The position numbers and the translations under genes were made by a program. A stretch of 64,000 bases of DNA from Nostoc sp. C052. GTDB lineage: Bacteria; Cyanobacteriota; Cyanobacteriia; Cyanobacteriales; Nostocaceae. A model generated the notes under the pieces. The model was given only the letters and a program-made list of their open reading frames with translations. It did not search any database and was not told the DNA's origin. How positions within the stretch are numbered: position 1 is the stretch's first letter; the number at the start of each line of letters is the position of its first letter. This document shows, piece by piece, positions 51,654 to 60,795 of this stretch. Location: NCBI RefSeq assembly GCF_013393905.1, contig NZ_CP040272.1:4460001-4524000 (forward strand), read 5' to 3'.

Positions 51654-52802
51654 CTATGCTCTGCGACTTAACGGTAGAGGTCGCTGTGCTAAAACTTCTT
51701 TATAAAGTTCTTCCAGTAGAGTAATATTTTTACTCAGGGTATAGCGGTCTAATACACGCTGTCTAGCTTTTTGCCCCAGTAGCGTTGTTAACTCTGGATG
51801 ATCTTGCAACACTGGTAAGAGGGTTTTTAATTGCGATCGCGCTGTTTTTGTACTAATAACTATACCTGCACCCTTTTCCAAGACTTCTCCATCTGCACCC
51901 ACATCTGTTGCTAAACAAGCCAACCCACATGACATTCCTTCTAACAGAGATAGGGACAAACCCTCTACCAATGAAGGCAAAACAAATACATCTGCGCCCC
52001 GCAAAATTTCGATGCGTCGGTCTTCATCAGCAACAAATCCCAACCAGATAATGCCGTATTCTGAACCATAAAACGGCTCTAAGGAAGACTTCAAAGGGCC
52101 GTCGCCAACAATTAGCAACTTACTACCAGGCTCCATTGCCGACTGTTTCCAAGCGCGGAGGAGGGCTTCGACATTTTTCTCTGGTGCTATTCTACCCTGA
52201 TAGACAAACAGGCGTTCGGCTTTAAATTCTGCTTTGATTTTAGAAAGTCCTGGAGAATACTTGGCAGTATCAACACCGTTGGGAATTACGGCAATATTTT
52301 CTTCTCTTACGCCCATCCCTGCCAATAATTCTCGCTGAATTTGAGAAAATACAATCACGCGATCGTAGTTAACCAAAAAAGGCGCGTAGAGCTGATATGC
52401 CAAAAGTTGTGTTCCCGATATCAGCTTTGCACCCTTGCCAGCAAAGGGTGTATGAAAAGTGGCAACTAGGGGCAACCTCAGTTCCTCACAGATTTCCGGT
52501 AGAAAAAAGTCTAGAGGAGATAACGTCAAGGAAGCATGAACTACATCTGGTTTGATTTCCCGCAGTGAATCGGTTAAAACTTTGGTGGCTTTAAAAGTGG
52601 GAATTGTGTAAACCTGGGACTTGTAAATGAAAGGCAGGGAAACCTCTCGAAGATTTGGCCAATTATCAGGTTCAGACTCTTCCTGGGCGAAGTGAAGAAA
52701 GCTAACTTGATGTCCCCTATCTAGCAAGGCATTTGTAATTTCTCGACTGTAGGTGACATTGCCGCAAAAGGGTGTTTTTTTTCCAATCCAGGCTATACGC
52801 AT
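51654..52802 (-). CDS. Glycosyltransferase family 4 protein
   Basis: The protein has 382 aa, GT-B fold. N-terminal acceptor domain (MRIAWIGKKTPFCGNVTYSRE, then HASLTLSPLDFF and ATFHTPFAGKG) and the C-terminal donor domain with VIPNGVDTAKYSP, FVYQGRIAPEKNVEALLRA, LLIVGDGPLKSSLE, and the E-x7-E type motif PSLVEGLSLSLLEGMSCGLA. Retaining enzyme; sugar and acceptor unknown. In cyanobacteria such genes act in exopolysaccharide or glycolipid synthesis. Single gene here. Confidence 0.9.
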   Translation of the reverse strand: MRIAWIGKKTPFCGNVTYSREITNALLDRGHQVSFLHFAQEESEPDNWPNLREVSLPFIYKSQVYTIPTFKATKVLTDSLREIKPDVVHASLTLSPLDFFLPEICEELRLPLVATFHTPFAGKGAKLISGTQLLAYQLYAPFLVNYDRVIVFSQIQRELLAGMGVREENIAVIPNGVDTAKYSPGLSKIKAEFKAERLFVYQGRIAPEKNVEALLRAWKQSAMEPGSKLLIVGDGPLKSSLEPFYGSEYGIIWLGFVADEDRRIEILRGADVFVLPSLVEGLSLSLLEGMSCGLACLATDVGADGEVLEKGAGIVISTKTARSQLKTLLPVLQDHPELTTLLGQKARQRVLDRYTLSKNITLLEELYKEVLAQRPLPLSRRA

Positions 52803-53158
52803 TCTTTATTTAGCTGTAATAAAAGCGGGTTTAATGTATTACTTGTGTGTCCTTTGTGATTTTTCTTTTATCTAGCTATACTTGCTGGTTTTTTTGTTTA
52901 TTAAAAATTCCCAATACTTTCTACTAGTTTAAAAAGCTTATTGTCAGCTGATTAAACCAGTGGATTGATGGCTTTATTTATTTTAGTTATAAGTTGTTAA
53001 TTTCTGATATTTAAACAACTTATTCTGACTAATGTCAGATTCATATCCGGCAAGTATGTGATAAATTTTCACTGACCATAGTTTACCATGAACACAAAAG
53101 CTTTAAGTAAATATTAATTACTTAAAGGTAATGAATAATAACTCCTGTTAGCTGATAA
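52803..53158. other. AT-rich spacer
   Basis: Between the GT4 gene and the MFS gene, both minus. It contains poly-T runs and a long palindrome-poor stretch. No gene, repeat or clear terminator. Confidence 0.4.
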
Positions 53159-54814
53159 CTACTTGTGTGAGTTATACCAGGTTAATATACCTCCTGAAAA
53201 GACGATCGCAGCTAATCCCAAAAAAACTACCTGTAATCCCAGAAAGGTTTCTGCGACACCAGCTAATGCTAAAGGTAAGGAGAGGGCAATATTAATTACA
53301 TTGTTCTGCAAGCCAAAAACTTTACCGCGCATTTCTGGAGGTGTTTCTGTTTGGATTGCAGTTTGCATCGGGATTCCCACTAGCGCCCCAAAGATACCTA
53401 ATAGCGTCACTAGTAACAAGACTAGCCACAGTTGAGTTGTAAATACTGATAGACCAATCAAGGATGCTGCCATACCCATACAACCGTATAGACTTAGCTG
53501 GGTGTAGGAGAAGCGTTGACCAAATTGACCGAGAATTGTTGCTCCCGCCGCAATGCCAACACCGCCAGCTGCTAGTAAAAAGCCGAACTGGGAGGCTTTC
53601 ATATTGGGAATTATTTCTGCCATACGAACGGCTAGAACGGTTAATGCTGCAAAGACAGAAAACAAGATAATCAGCTGAAGCAAAGCATTGCGGACGCGAT
53701 GATTGGCTTTGAGGTAGGCAAAACCGTCCCGCAAGTCAGAGAATACGTGAGGAAATTCTGTATCGGGGTGGTGGTGTTTTTCCTTAGTTGCTAGGAGGAA
53801 CAAAATTAGTCCCGCGATCGCATAACTGCCGCCTACTAAAAGTTCTTTGCCCAAACTACCACTACCACCAATTTGCAGCCAAAGTCCATCTGCGATCGCT
53901 AATAAGGGTTCTCCAACGGCAAACCCAACAATCACCGATGCCATCATCGTTGTTGTGTAAAGCGAATTAGCCGAGAGCAAATGCTGTTCTTCTACCACTA
54001 AAGGAATTGCCGCCTGTTCTGCCGGGGCAAAAAACTGCGTCAAGGTCGAAACTAAAAAAGTCACACCCAAAATGATTACAAAACCCACTGGCATTACTCC
54101 TATGGGTTTCCAATCATGAGTCAACCACAGTAGGAAGGGAATTGACAAAACCAGAATGCCGCGCCAAATATTCGTTGCTACCAGCACAGCCTTTTTCGAC
54201 CAGCGATCGACAAATACGCCAGCAACGGAACCAAACAATACGGCTGGTATCGTAAAAGCCATCATCAAGACTGACACCCAACCGCTAATACTCTGATTGC
54301 TTGCTTGAAACTGAGTATTAATTAAGGCAATCATCAGCACCAAATAAACTTTATCTGCCAATTGGGAAAAAACTTGACCACCCCAAAGAGCGAGAAAATT
54401 AGGGTTTTTTAATACAGGTAAAAATCCCTGCTGTTTTACATTCCCTGTAATAGCTTCTCCACCCGAACCAGATCCATCTAATTGCGGTGGTTCTTTTTCT
54501 GCGATCGCGGCTACTGGCAAATTATGCCCATTGCTAGCGCCGTTATTATCTACCTCAGCAGTGGTTAATTTGTCCTCAGATTGTGTTTCTGATTGACTTG
54601 GAACATCAGTTTTTGGGATTTCCGCTGTCCAACTTTGATCGTTTTTAGAAACGTCTTTTGGGGACATTTCTTGGCCATTTATTTGACTAGGTGTACATTT
54701 AGAAACGGCACTCAAGTGATTCCTGACTGTCGGATCTGATACCCTATTCTGTTTTTTGACGAGGCTTGGTGACAAAGGCAGGATTTTTTTATCCAAATCA
54801 GACGGTTGCATCAT
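53159..54814 (-). CDS. MFS transporter with long disordered N-terminal extension
   Basis: The protein has 551 aa from ATG 54814 (another ATG at 54811). The MFS core (residues ~135-545) has about 11-12 spans: FLALWGGQVFSQLADKVYLV, SVAGVFVDRWSKKAVLVATN (the loop-A motif between spans 2 and 3) and AIQTETPPEMRGKVFGLQN. It fits the MFS_3/enterobactin-exporter-like group; substrate unknown. The first ~130 residues are Ser, Thr, Glu, Pro-rich, hydrophilic and probably disordered, which is odd for an MFS protein. The start overlaps recO's end by 17 nt, so the two are coupled. Confidence 0.85.
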   Translation of the reverse strand: MMQPSDLDKKILPLSPSLVKKQNRVSDPTVRNHLSAVSKCTPSQINGQEMSPKDVSKNDQSWTAEIPKTDVPSQSETQSEDKLTTAEVDNNGASNGHNLPVAAIAEKEPPQLDGSGSGGEAITGNVKQQGFLPVLKNPNFLALWGGQVFSQLADKVYLVLMIALINTQFQASNQSISGWVSVLMMAFTIPAVLFGSVAGVFVDRWSKKAVLVATNIWRGILVLSIPFLLWLTHDWKPIGVMPVGFVIILGVTFLVSTLTQFFAPAEQAAIPLVVEEQHLLSANSLYTTTMMASVIVGFAVGEPLLAIADGLWLQIGGSGSLGKELLVGGSYAIAGLILFLLATKEKHHHPDTEFPHVFSDLRDGFAYLKANHRVRNALLQLIILFSVFAALTVLAVRMAEIIPNMKASQFGFLLAAGGVGIAAGATILGQFGQRFSYTQLSLYGCMGMAASLIGLSVFTTQLWLVLLLVTLLGIFGALVGIPMQTAIQTETPPEMRGKVFGLQNNVINIALSLPLALAGVAETFLGLQVVFLGLAAIVFSGGILTWYNSHK

Positions 54815-55754
54815 GGTTGGCAGCAAAATAAGAGTCGATCAAGGTAGCAGAGCGAATAGGGCGACCTAATTGATACTGAGCATACTGGCGCAAAGTCTGC
54901 TCAACAGATAACCAGTGATGATCTTTAGCACCATCAACTTGCATTATCTCTGGTTGTGACAGATGTTGAAGCAAAGCCAGTTCCATAGCACCCAAACGGC
55001 AAGAAATCACAGGTATTTCTTGCCGATGCACAACAACTGTTTGGGTATTGGGCATTGGGGATGGTGGGGCCCCCTTTGGGGATAAGTGGTAAGGGGCATT
55101 GGGTATGGGGAATTGGTTATTAATCTCCCTCTGCCCCCCTACTCCCCTGCCCCTCTGCCCCTCTTTTCGTAAACGTTCCCTAGCTTCTAAGGAAACCGTC
55201 CCACCTGCGGGGATACTAAATCCTACCTGCCAGTTGGGGTCTGTAAAGTCTGGCTTGAGGGGTTGCTGAGATAGGCAACAGATTTGCACTTGTGGCGTCA
55301 GTCCTGCTAAGGCTAAAAGATGAAATACACCATGAGCCAGATGAGCTAAAACACCAGATGGATTTGCACTAGACACCATCTCTAAGCGATGGAGATGTTC
55401 ATTGAACAAATCATAAAGTTCTTCTTGGGGTTGTTCGCTCAAAGCTTCACACAGAACTATTTCTGCTAAATATTGACTGGCGGCCAGTTTTCCCAAATCT
55501 TTAGCTAAACCAGGATAAGTTTTTAAAGTCTGTGCTTGAGTAATTTTATCAAGCGATCGCCCTTTGGCAATCAATAGTTCATTCACAACGAACATTCCAC
55601 TCCTACCACCCAGGCTGGAATTATGCTTACGTGCCCCTGGAGCTACAGCTCGAATTAGACCGAATTCCCGTGTCAAAATCGTCACTATTTTATCCGATTC
55701 TCCTAGCACCTGGGTTTTAAGATTAATACCAGTTGCTTTGTAGGTTCTACTCAT
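54798..55754 (-). CDS. recO: DNA repair protein RecO with repeat-derived insert
   Basis: RecO acts in RecFOR recombination, displacing SSB and loading RecA. The protein has 318 aa. The N-terminal OB fold reads YKATGINLKTQVLGESDKIV then LIRAVAPGARKHNSSLGG; the helical domain follows (FHLLALAGLTPQVQICCL). No four-Cys zinc site is obvious. Residues ~197-238 (about 55041-55166) are an insertion rich in Gly, Pro and Asn; its DNA is a run of STRR-like GGGCATTGGG and CCCCTGCCCC repeats kept in frame. The C-terminal QTVVVHRQEIPVISCRLGAM resumes normal sequence. ATG 55754 is the normal start. Confidence 0.9.
   Translation of the reverse strand: MSRTYKATGINLKTQVLGESDKIVTILTREFGLIRAVAPGARKHNSSLGGRSGMFVVNELLIAKGRSLDKITQAQTLKTYPGLAKDLGKLAASQYLAEIVLCEALSEQPQEELYDLFNEHLHRLEMVSSANPSGVLAHLAHGVFHLLALAGLTPQVQICCLSQQPLKPDFTDPNWQVGFSIPAGGTVSLEARERLRKEGQRGRGVGGQREINNQFPIPNAPYHLSPKGAPPSPMPNTQTVVVHRQEIPVISCRLGAMELALLQHLSQPEIMQVDGAKDHHWLSVEQTLRQYAQYQLGRPIRSATLIDSYFAANHDATV
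55041..55166. repeat. STRR-like insert inside recO
   Basis: Runs of ATTGGGCATTGGGGATGG and CCCCTGCCCCTCTGCCCCTC type, elsewhere in this window purely intergenic, here lie inside recO without breaking the frame. The block contains internal palindromic GGGGCCCCC. Confidence 0.75.
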
Positions 55755-55756
55755 TA

Positions 55757-55850
55757 GTAATTAGTAGTAATTAGTCATTAGTCACTGGTCATTAGCTTAG
55801 GACAAATGACATAGACGCCCTTTGGCGGCTTCCCGTAGGGTAGGACAAAT
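55757..55850. repeat. STRR: TTAGTCA-type heptamers
   Basis: Imperfect tandem TTAGTAA/TTAGTCA units (55757-55797) followed by ACGCCCTTTGGCGGCTTCCC, a palindromic Nostoc-type motif. It lies between deoC and recO. Confidence 0.7.
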
Positions 55851-55852
55851 AA

Positions 55853-56533
55853 CTATTCACCCTTCCCCAGGTTACCGCGCTGGCGGAGCAAATCCATACC
55901 GCGAGATGTGCCTAATCTAGTAGCACCAGCTACGATTAAGTCTAGGGCTTGATTGATTGTGTGGATACCACCTGAAGCTTTAATTCCCACCCTTTCTTTT
56001 GCCAATTCCTGCAAAAGTCGTACATCTGCCACTGTTGCCCCACCATTCCAACCAGTACTGGTTTTTAAGAATGCCGCTCCCGCCTCCATAGCTATTTCAG
56101 CAGCTATTTTTTTCTCCGCATCCGTCAACAGGTTGGTTTCCAAAATTACCTTAACCGTTTGCCCAGTCTCTTCGCAAATTTCGGCAATCTCCCGGTGGAC
56201 TTCTTCAGTTTTGCCAGTTTTCAACCAACCCAAGTTCATTACCACATCCAACTCAGTGGCCCCACTATCCGCCGCTTCTTGAGCTTCATACAGTTTCACG
56301 GCTGAAGTCGTTGCACCAGAAGGAAAGCCGATTACAGTACAAACTTTCGGGTTTTTACCGTGGAGTAGTTCAACTGCTTGCTTGACATTCGCGGGGAACA
56401 GACAAACTGCCGCAAAGTTGAATCTATATGCTTCTTCACACCATTGCTCAACCTGCTCTGGAGTAGCTGTTGGCGTTAACAGGGAGTGATCGATAAATGG
56501 CGCAATATCAATATCTGGATAGTCTGCTGCCAT
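55853..56533 (-). CDS. deoC: Deoxyribose-phosphate aldolase
   Basis: DeoC cleaves 2-deoxyribose-5-phosphate to glyceraldehyde-3-phosphate and acetaldehyde. The protein has 226 aa, a TIM barrel. Schiff-base Lys157 is in AAFLKTSTGW, with Asp96 in ELDVVMN and Lys185 in GIKASGGI, all three intact. N-terminal IDHSLLTPTATPEQV is typical. It is upstream of recO on the same strand, separated by 98 nt of repeats; no other deo gene is near. Confidence 0.95.
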   Translation of the reverse strand: MAADYPDIDIAPFIDHSLLTPTATPEQVEQWCEEAYRFNFAAVCLFPANVKQAVELLHGKNPKVCTVIGFPSGATTSAVKLYEAQEAADSGATELDVVMNLGWLKTGKTEEVHREIAEICEETGQTVKVILETNLLTDAEKKIAAEIAMEAGAAFLKTSTGWNGGATVADVRLLQELAKERVGIKASGGIHTINQALDLIVAGATRLGTSRGMDLLRQRGNLGKGE

Positions 56534-56703
56534 CGTGTCTTCTGCCAGTGATTGATTATTAAACTTTATAAAAAATTAAAACATTTCTTATATATATATT
56601 AAACCACATTTATTACGAGTTTATCCTGAAAACAACCTGCTGAATTGTCTTGAATATCAGCTTTACAGATATTACAGAATTACTGTAAGTATTTAAGTTG
56701 ACG

Positions 56704-57879
56704 TTAAGTGGTAGTAATGTTATGAATGTCAGCAGTATTTTTCACACTAGTTTCTAAGAAGTTAATAATAGTTTGAGCTAATGCCTTTGATGCTAAGTAC
56801 GGAACACCATTACCAATAGTTTTAAACATATTTGTGAGCGACATATTCTCTGGAAGTATAAAGTTTGCAGGCAAAGATTGGATAGCTAAAGCTTCTGCTA
56901 CAGAAATCCGCCGGATTTTGTAAGGATGTAAATGTACTTCATTATTTCCATAGCAAGCTGTTGGAGAGTAACGCCATCTATGCAGACGTTTGAAAGACTT
57001 CCTGGAATTATCTCCTTCTTGAATAGCAGCAAATTTTGTCATACCTGCCCTTGGTTGAAAATAGTGTTCAGCATTGGGGTGATTCAGAACGTTATTTTTT
57101 CTAAACCAGTATTCAACTGTCAGTTCTTCAGGTATGCCATCAGGGCAAGGTGTGAGAGAATTTTCTTTGAATGGTTCACACTTACGCCAAGGATAAGCGA
57201 AAACTTTTTCTTGATGATATAAAATAGAATTATTCCAAGGGAAAGTTTCTTCAGAAAGTAATTTTTTATCAAATACGATTTTCATTTCCTGAAGAAAACT
57301 ATTTTTGAAGCCAATTAAGATAATTCTCTCTCTATCCTGGGGTACGCCGTATTCAATAGCATTAATTAATCGCTCTGTTAATATATAGCCTGCTGCTTGT
57401 AATTGTTGCTTGAGCGATTCAAAAAATAAACGGTGTTTTGCCGTTTTCCATAAACCCTTAACATTCTCAAATAAAAAGAAATCAGGAAGATTGCGGCAAA
57501 TTAATTCAATGTAAGAAGCGGAAAGCTTGCCATTATCTCCTAAACGTCCTCTATTTTTTCCACCAATAGAAAAATCAGGACAGGGAGGGCCGCCGATGAA
57601 ACCAATTATATTATGAGATTTGCGGCAGTCTTGGACTAATTCTTGAAGGTGTTGTGCTGCTTTTCCGGTAATAAGATTTGTTACATCTGCTGCTTCACCG
57701 TGATGATATCCATATTCAGGCGATCGCATTTTCAGCACTTCTCGTGAATGGCGATAGGCGGCGATGAATGGGGCGAAGATTTCATTGACATAGACAATAT
57801 TAAAACCGTTGGTTTCAAAACCTATATCGAGGAAACCCGATCCAGCAAAAAAAGAGAAAATACAAAGGCGATCGCTCAT
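56704..57879 (-). CDS. DNA (cytosine-5) methyltransferase, apparently solitary
   Basis: The protein has 391 aa. The m5C methyltransferase motifs are in order: I FAGSGFLDIG (residues 11-20, AdoMet), IV GGPPCPDFS with catalytic Cys100, VI ENVKG (138-142), VIII QDRERI (181-186), IX-X near RISVAEALAIQSLPANF and IGNGVP. The target recognition region lies around residues 200-330. No restriction endonuclease or mobility gene is adjacent, so it is likely an orphan epigenetic enzyme. Cyanobacteria carry several core orphan methyltransferases; which site this one methylates cannot be read from the sequence. Confidence 0.92.
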   Translation of the reverse strand: MSDRLCIFSFFAGSGFLDIGFETNGFNIVYVNEIFAPFIAAYRHSREVLKMRSPEYGYHHGEAADVTNLITGKAAQHLQELVQDCRKSHNIIGFIGGPPCPDFSIGGKNRGRLGDNGKLSASYIELICRNLPDFFLFENVKGLWKTAKHRLFFESLKQQLQAAGYILTERLINAIEYGVPQDRERIILIGFKNSFLQEMKIVFDKKLLSEETFPWNNSILYHQEKVFAYPWRKCEPFKENSLTPCPDGIPEELTVEYWFRKNNVLNHPNAEHYFQPRAGMTKFAAIQEGDNSRKSFKRLHRWRYSPTACYGNNEVHLHPYKIRRISVAEALAIQSLPANFILPENMSLTNMFKTIGNGVPYLASKALAQTIINFLETSVKNTADIHNITTT

Positions 57880-58250
57880 TAAATGACTCGCACGATCAAA
57901 CAGTATTAATTAATATCAAATTTTAATAAAATTGGTTATATCCTTTCTTCTAGGGAAATTAATACTAACTATTCCCATTTGGTCTTAAGGGTTGGCAAAC
58001 CCTAATATACTTAGTGTTTCTACGTAAGTACCAATCAGAAACGAACAATTTGAAGACTGCTTAATAGTAAAAAAAATTCACACTTCCTCTAAGTATCTCA
58101 TATCGAAGTTTACTCAATCTTTAAGGAAAATCCCTGACAGAAAAAGAGTCTGAAGTCACAATTAAATGTAGGAGTTACTAAGCTCCAAATAATGTTTCGG
58201 ACAAATATTTGTCATTAAATAAAAACCGGGGTACTTCGGATTAATTTTTT
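57880..58250. other. Divergent spacer, methyltransferase and GT4 genes
   Basis: AT-rich, with promoters expected for both genes. No repeat, stem or small ORF that I would defend. Confidence 0.4.
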
Positions 58251-59525
58251 ATGCGGATTTTAATTTACTCCTACAACTACCATCCAGAACCAATTGGTAT
58301 TGCCCCACTGATGACTGAATTAGCAGAGGGACTAGTGAAGCGTGGACATGAAGTGCGCGTAGTAACTGCTATGCCTAACTACCCCGAACGTCAAATTTAC
58401 CAAGAGTATCGGGGCAAGTGGTATGTTAACGAATACAAAAATGGCGTTCAAATTCAACGCAGTTACGTTTGGATTCGTCCACAACCCAACCTATTAGATC
58501 GGGTGTTATTAGATGCTAGTTTTGTTGTCACTAGTTTTGTACCCGCCCTCATCGGTTGGCGCCCAGATGTGATCCTCTCAACATCACCATCCTTACCAAG
58601 CTGTGTACCAGTTGCTCTTTTAGGATGGTTACGTGCTTGTCCTGTGATTTTAAATCTACAAGATATATTACCAGAAGCAGCCGTCCACGTCGGTCTACTT
58701 AAAAATAAATTACTCATCCAGTTGTTTACATTATTAGAAAAATTTGCCTACCGCACTGCCAGTAAAATTAGCGTCATTGCCGATGGGTTTGTAGACAATT
58801 TACGATCTAAGGGTGTAGAAGCTGACAAAATTGTGCAAATCCCCAACTGGGTTGATGTAAATTTTATTCGCCCTTTGCCTAAAGAAGATAACCCTTTCCG
58901 CACAGCCCATAATCTGAATGGCAAATTTGTAGTACTTTATTCTGGTAACATCGCCTTAACCCAAGGTTTAGAAAGCGTCGTCAAAGCTGCTTCTGTATTG
59001 CGCCATATCCCAGATATTGTCTTTGTCATCGTTGGCGAGGCCAAAGGTTTACAGCGATTGCAACAGGAATGTCTAGACTGCGGCGCAGATAATGTTTTGT
59101 TACTACCATTTCAACCCCGCAAAGATTTGCCACAAATGTTAGCAGCTGCCGATGTTGGCTTGGTGGTGCAAAAGAAAAATGTTGTATCCTTCAATATGCC
59201 ATCAAAAATTCAAGTGTTACTTGCCAGTGGAGGGGCCTTAGTTGCCTCTGTCCCCGACAATGGTACGGCAGCAAGAGCCATCAGGCAAAGTGGCGGCGGA
59301 GTTATTGTACCTCCAGAAGATCCCCAAGCTTTAGCGATCGCAATTTTAGATTTGTACCAAAATCCTGAAAAAGTCAAGACTCTGGGTTACAAAAGTCGCC
59401 AATATGCCGTTGAGCAATATTCTTTTGAGCAAGCTTTAAATCAGTATGAGTCCTTGTGTTACTCATTGATGGCAAATCGTCGAGCAATTCAGTCTACAGG
59501 CATAGTTACGAAACAAGAAGTTTAA
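58251..59525 (+). CDS. WcaI-type glycosyltransferase family 4 protein
   Basis: The protein has 424 aa, GT-B fold. The start MRILIYSYNYHPEPIGIAPL is typical of WcaI-like enzymes of colanic-acid/exopolysaccharide synthesis. Then VVTAMPNYPERQIY, LQDILPEAAV, VIADGFVDNLRSKGV, IPNWVDVNFIRP, VVLYSGNIALTQGLESVV, and the donor-site loop NMPSKIQVLLASGGALVASV. Hydrophobic stretches near residues 88-135 could associate it with the membrane. Acceptor unknown. Likely in extracellular polysaccharide formation, by family only. Confidence 0.9.
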   Translation: MRILIYSYNYHPEPIGIAPLMTELAEGLVKRGHEVRVVTAMPNYPERQIYQEYRGKWYVNEYKNGVQIQRSYVWIRPQPNLLDRVLLDASFVVTSFVPALIGWRPDVILSTSPSLPSCVPVALLGWLRACPVILNLQDILPEAAVHVGLLKNKLLIQLFTLLEKFAYRTASKISVIADGFVDNLRSKGVEADKIVQIPNWVDVNFIRPLPKEDNPFRTAHNLNGKFVVLYSGNIALTQGLESVVKAASVLRHIPDIVFVIVGEAKGLQRLQQECLDCGADNVLLLPFQPRKDLPQMLAAADVGLVVQKKNVVSFNMPSKIQVLLASGGALVASVPDNGTAARAIRQSGGGVIVPPEDPQALAIAILDLYQNPEKVKTLGYKSRQYAVEQYSFEQALNQYESLCYSLMANRRAIQSTGIVTKQEV

Positions 59526-59565
59526 GCTTTGCAGCAAAGTTACATTTGTAGAAATTGCAATTATG

Positions 59566-59598
59566 CCCTCAAATCTAGGTAGCGGGAGATTTTGAGGG
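59566..59598 (+). terminator. Stem after the WcaI-type gene
   Basis: CCCTCAAATCT pairs with AGATTTTGAGGG with one bulge, 41 nt after the stop codon. No strong T-run follows. Confidence 0.5.
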
Positions 59599-60155
59599 TT
59601 AAGAGAACGAACCACATACTCCTACGAAGAAGCAAGCTACGCGCAGCGTCTCGTCAGATAAGAGCGCAAAGGAAGAAGGAAAGAAGAGAAATTTAAATTT
59701 GATTCACCTATCAGGATTAATGGGACAGACTAGTAGCTAATTTTATTAGAAGGCATATAGCAATAGATAAACAGGTTTTCAAGTGCATTCTTGAACTAAA
59801 TATCCCACGACTTCACTTCATTCAATCTGTGGGTAAACCAATTTTTATCAATACGACGGAATACACTGGTATTTTATGTTATACAGAATCGTGCTTTTGC
59901 TAGATCAGTCATCAGTCTGCCGTGTTGGAACGTAGTTTTAGCAGACAGTCTAAGTCCAAAGCCTTTACCTGCGAATTACTAGCTTTATATGACATATTAT
60001 GCTGTTTGACGAATCTACGATTATTTTCGCTGGAAATACTTGCTGGCAAGCTATTGGTTGATTCATAGCTGCCCAATAACCATCACCAATCAGCAGTTGC
60101 AGATGTCGAAATCTAAACAGCCATTCAAAATCAATGAAACGCTTACACTATATTA

Positions 60156-60186
60156 ATTTTGAATTTTGAATTTTGAATTTTGAATT
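60156..60186. repeat. STRR: TTTTGAA heptamers
   Basis: Four direct copies of TTTTGAA ending in TTTTGAATTCCGCC. Purely intergenic. Confidence 0.9.
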
Positions 60187-60247
60187 CCGCCTTGCGGTAC
60201 TAGCCCCCATAGACACCTGTTTTTTTGTTAGTATTCAAAAAAACCTA

Positions 60248-60306
60248 TTGACACATTTGTTTGTCAGATCAATTGTTTGTTGTTTGTAAGTAAATGTAAA
60301 CAATTG
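60248..60306 (+). promoter_or_regulatory. Candidate rsfS promoter with inverted repeat
   Basis: TTGACA at 60248-60253 could be a -35 box. Downstream, CAATTGTTT (60270-60278) and AAACAATTG (60298-60306) form a perfect 9-bp inverted repeat, which could be an operator or leader hairpin 30 nt before the rsfS start. Confidence 0.4.
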
Positions 60307-60336
60307 TTTCAAAAGGAAGAAAGCACCTGAGGTTTA

Positions 60337-60795
60337 ATGACTGATTATTTCCAAGGAAATTTCCCATTGCAATCTGTCCCACTGACGAAGAGTGCGGTAA
60401 TAAGCCACGGCCAAACCGAAGAGGCAAGCAGACAATTAGCTGCAACGATCGCGGTTGCAGCCTCAGACCGGAAAGCGGGTGAGATATTATTGCTCAAAGT
60501 AGCAGAGGTATCTTACCTGGCTGATTACTTTGTGATGATGACTGGTTATTCTAGGGTACAAGTCAGGGCGATCGCTCAAGCGATTGAAGGAAAAGTCGAA
60601 ACTGAGTTGCAACGCCGTCCTTTAAGGACAGAAGGAAAAGTCGAGGGGAGTTGGGTACTACAAGATTACGGTGATGTGATCGTCCACATCATGATGCCCA
60701 AGGAACGGGAGTTTTATAATTTAGAAGCGTTCTGGATTCATGCAGAACGTATTTCCCTTCCAGAATCAGACGAGGGTGAAGGTAAACCAACATGA
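60337..60795 (+). CDS. rsfS: Ribosomal silencing factor RsfS
   Basis: RsfS binds ribosomal protein uL14 and blocks subunit joining when nutrients are low. The protein has 152 aa: a non-conserved N-terminal ~30 residues, then the family core AASDRKAGEILLLKVAEVSY, LADYFVMMTGYSRVQVRAIA and GSWVLQDYGDVIVHIM, REFYNLEAFW. An AAAAGGAAG site precedes, though 17 nt from the ATG. The last 4 nt overlap the start of the CGLD27 gene, so they are translationally coupled. Confidence 0.94.
   Translation: MTDYFQGNFPLQSVPLTKSAVISHGQTEEASRQLAATIAVAASDRKAGEILLLKVAEVSYLADYFVMMTGYSRVQVRAIAQAIEGKVETELQRRPLRTEGKVEGSWVLQDYGDVIVHIMMPKEREFYNLEAFWIHAERISLPESDEGEGKPT

Larger units (their letters stand above)
59526..60336. 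other. 811-bp spacer with repeats and rsfS leader
   Basis: Contains a stem after the GT4 gene (59566-59598), a GAAGCAAGCTACGCGCAGCG repeat motif (about 59629-59648), a CCCACGACTTC...CTGTGGG stretch (about 59807-59834), four TTTTGAA heptamers (60156-60186), and promoter/operator-like sequence before rsfS. No gene supported. Confidence 0.55.

Noticed and set aside
58251..59525. Exopolysaccharide cluster
   Set aside because: Only isolated glycosyltransferase genes occur (also 51654-52802); no wzx, wzy, export or sugar-nucleotide genes are adjacent.
59807..59834. IS200/IS605 end (CCCACGACTTC ... CTGTGGG)
   Set aside because: The stem is imperfect and no TnpA or TnpB remnant is nearby; not enough for a call.
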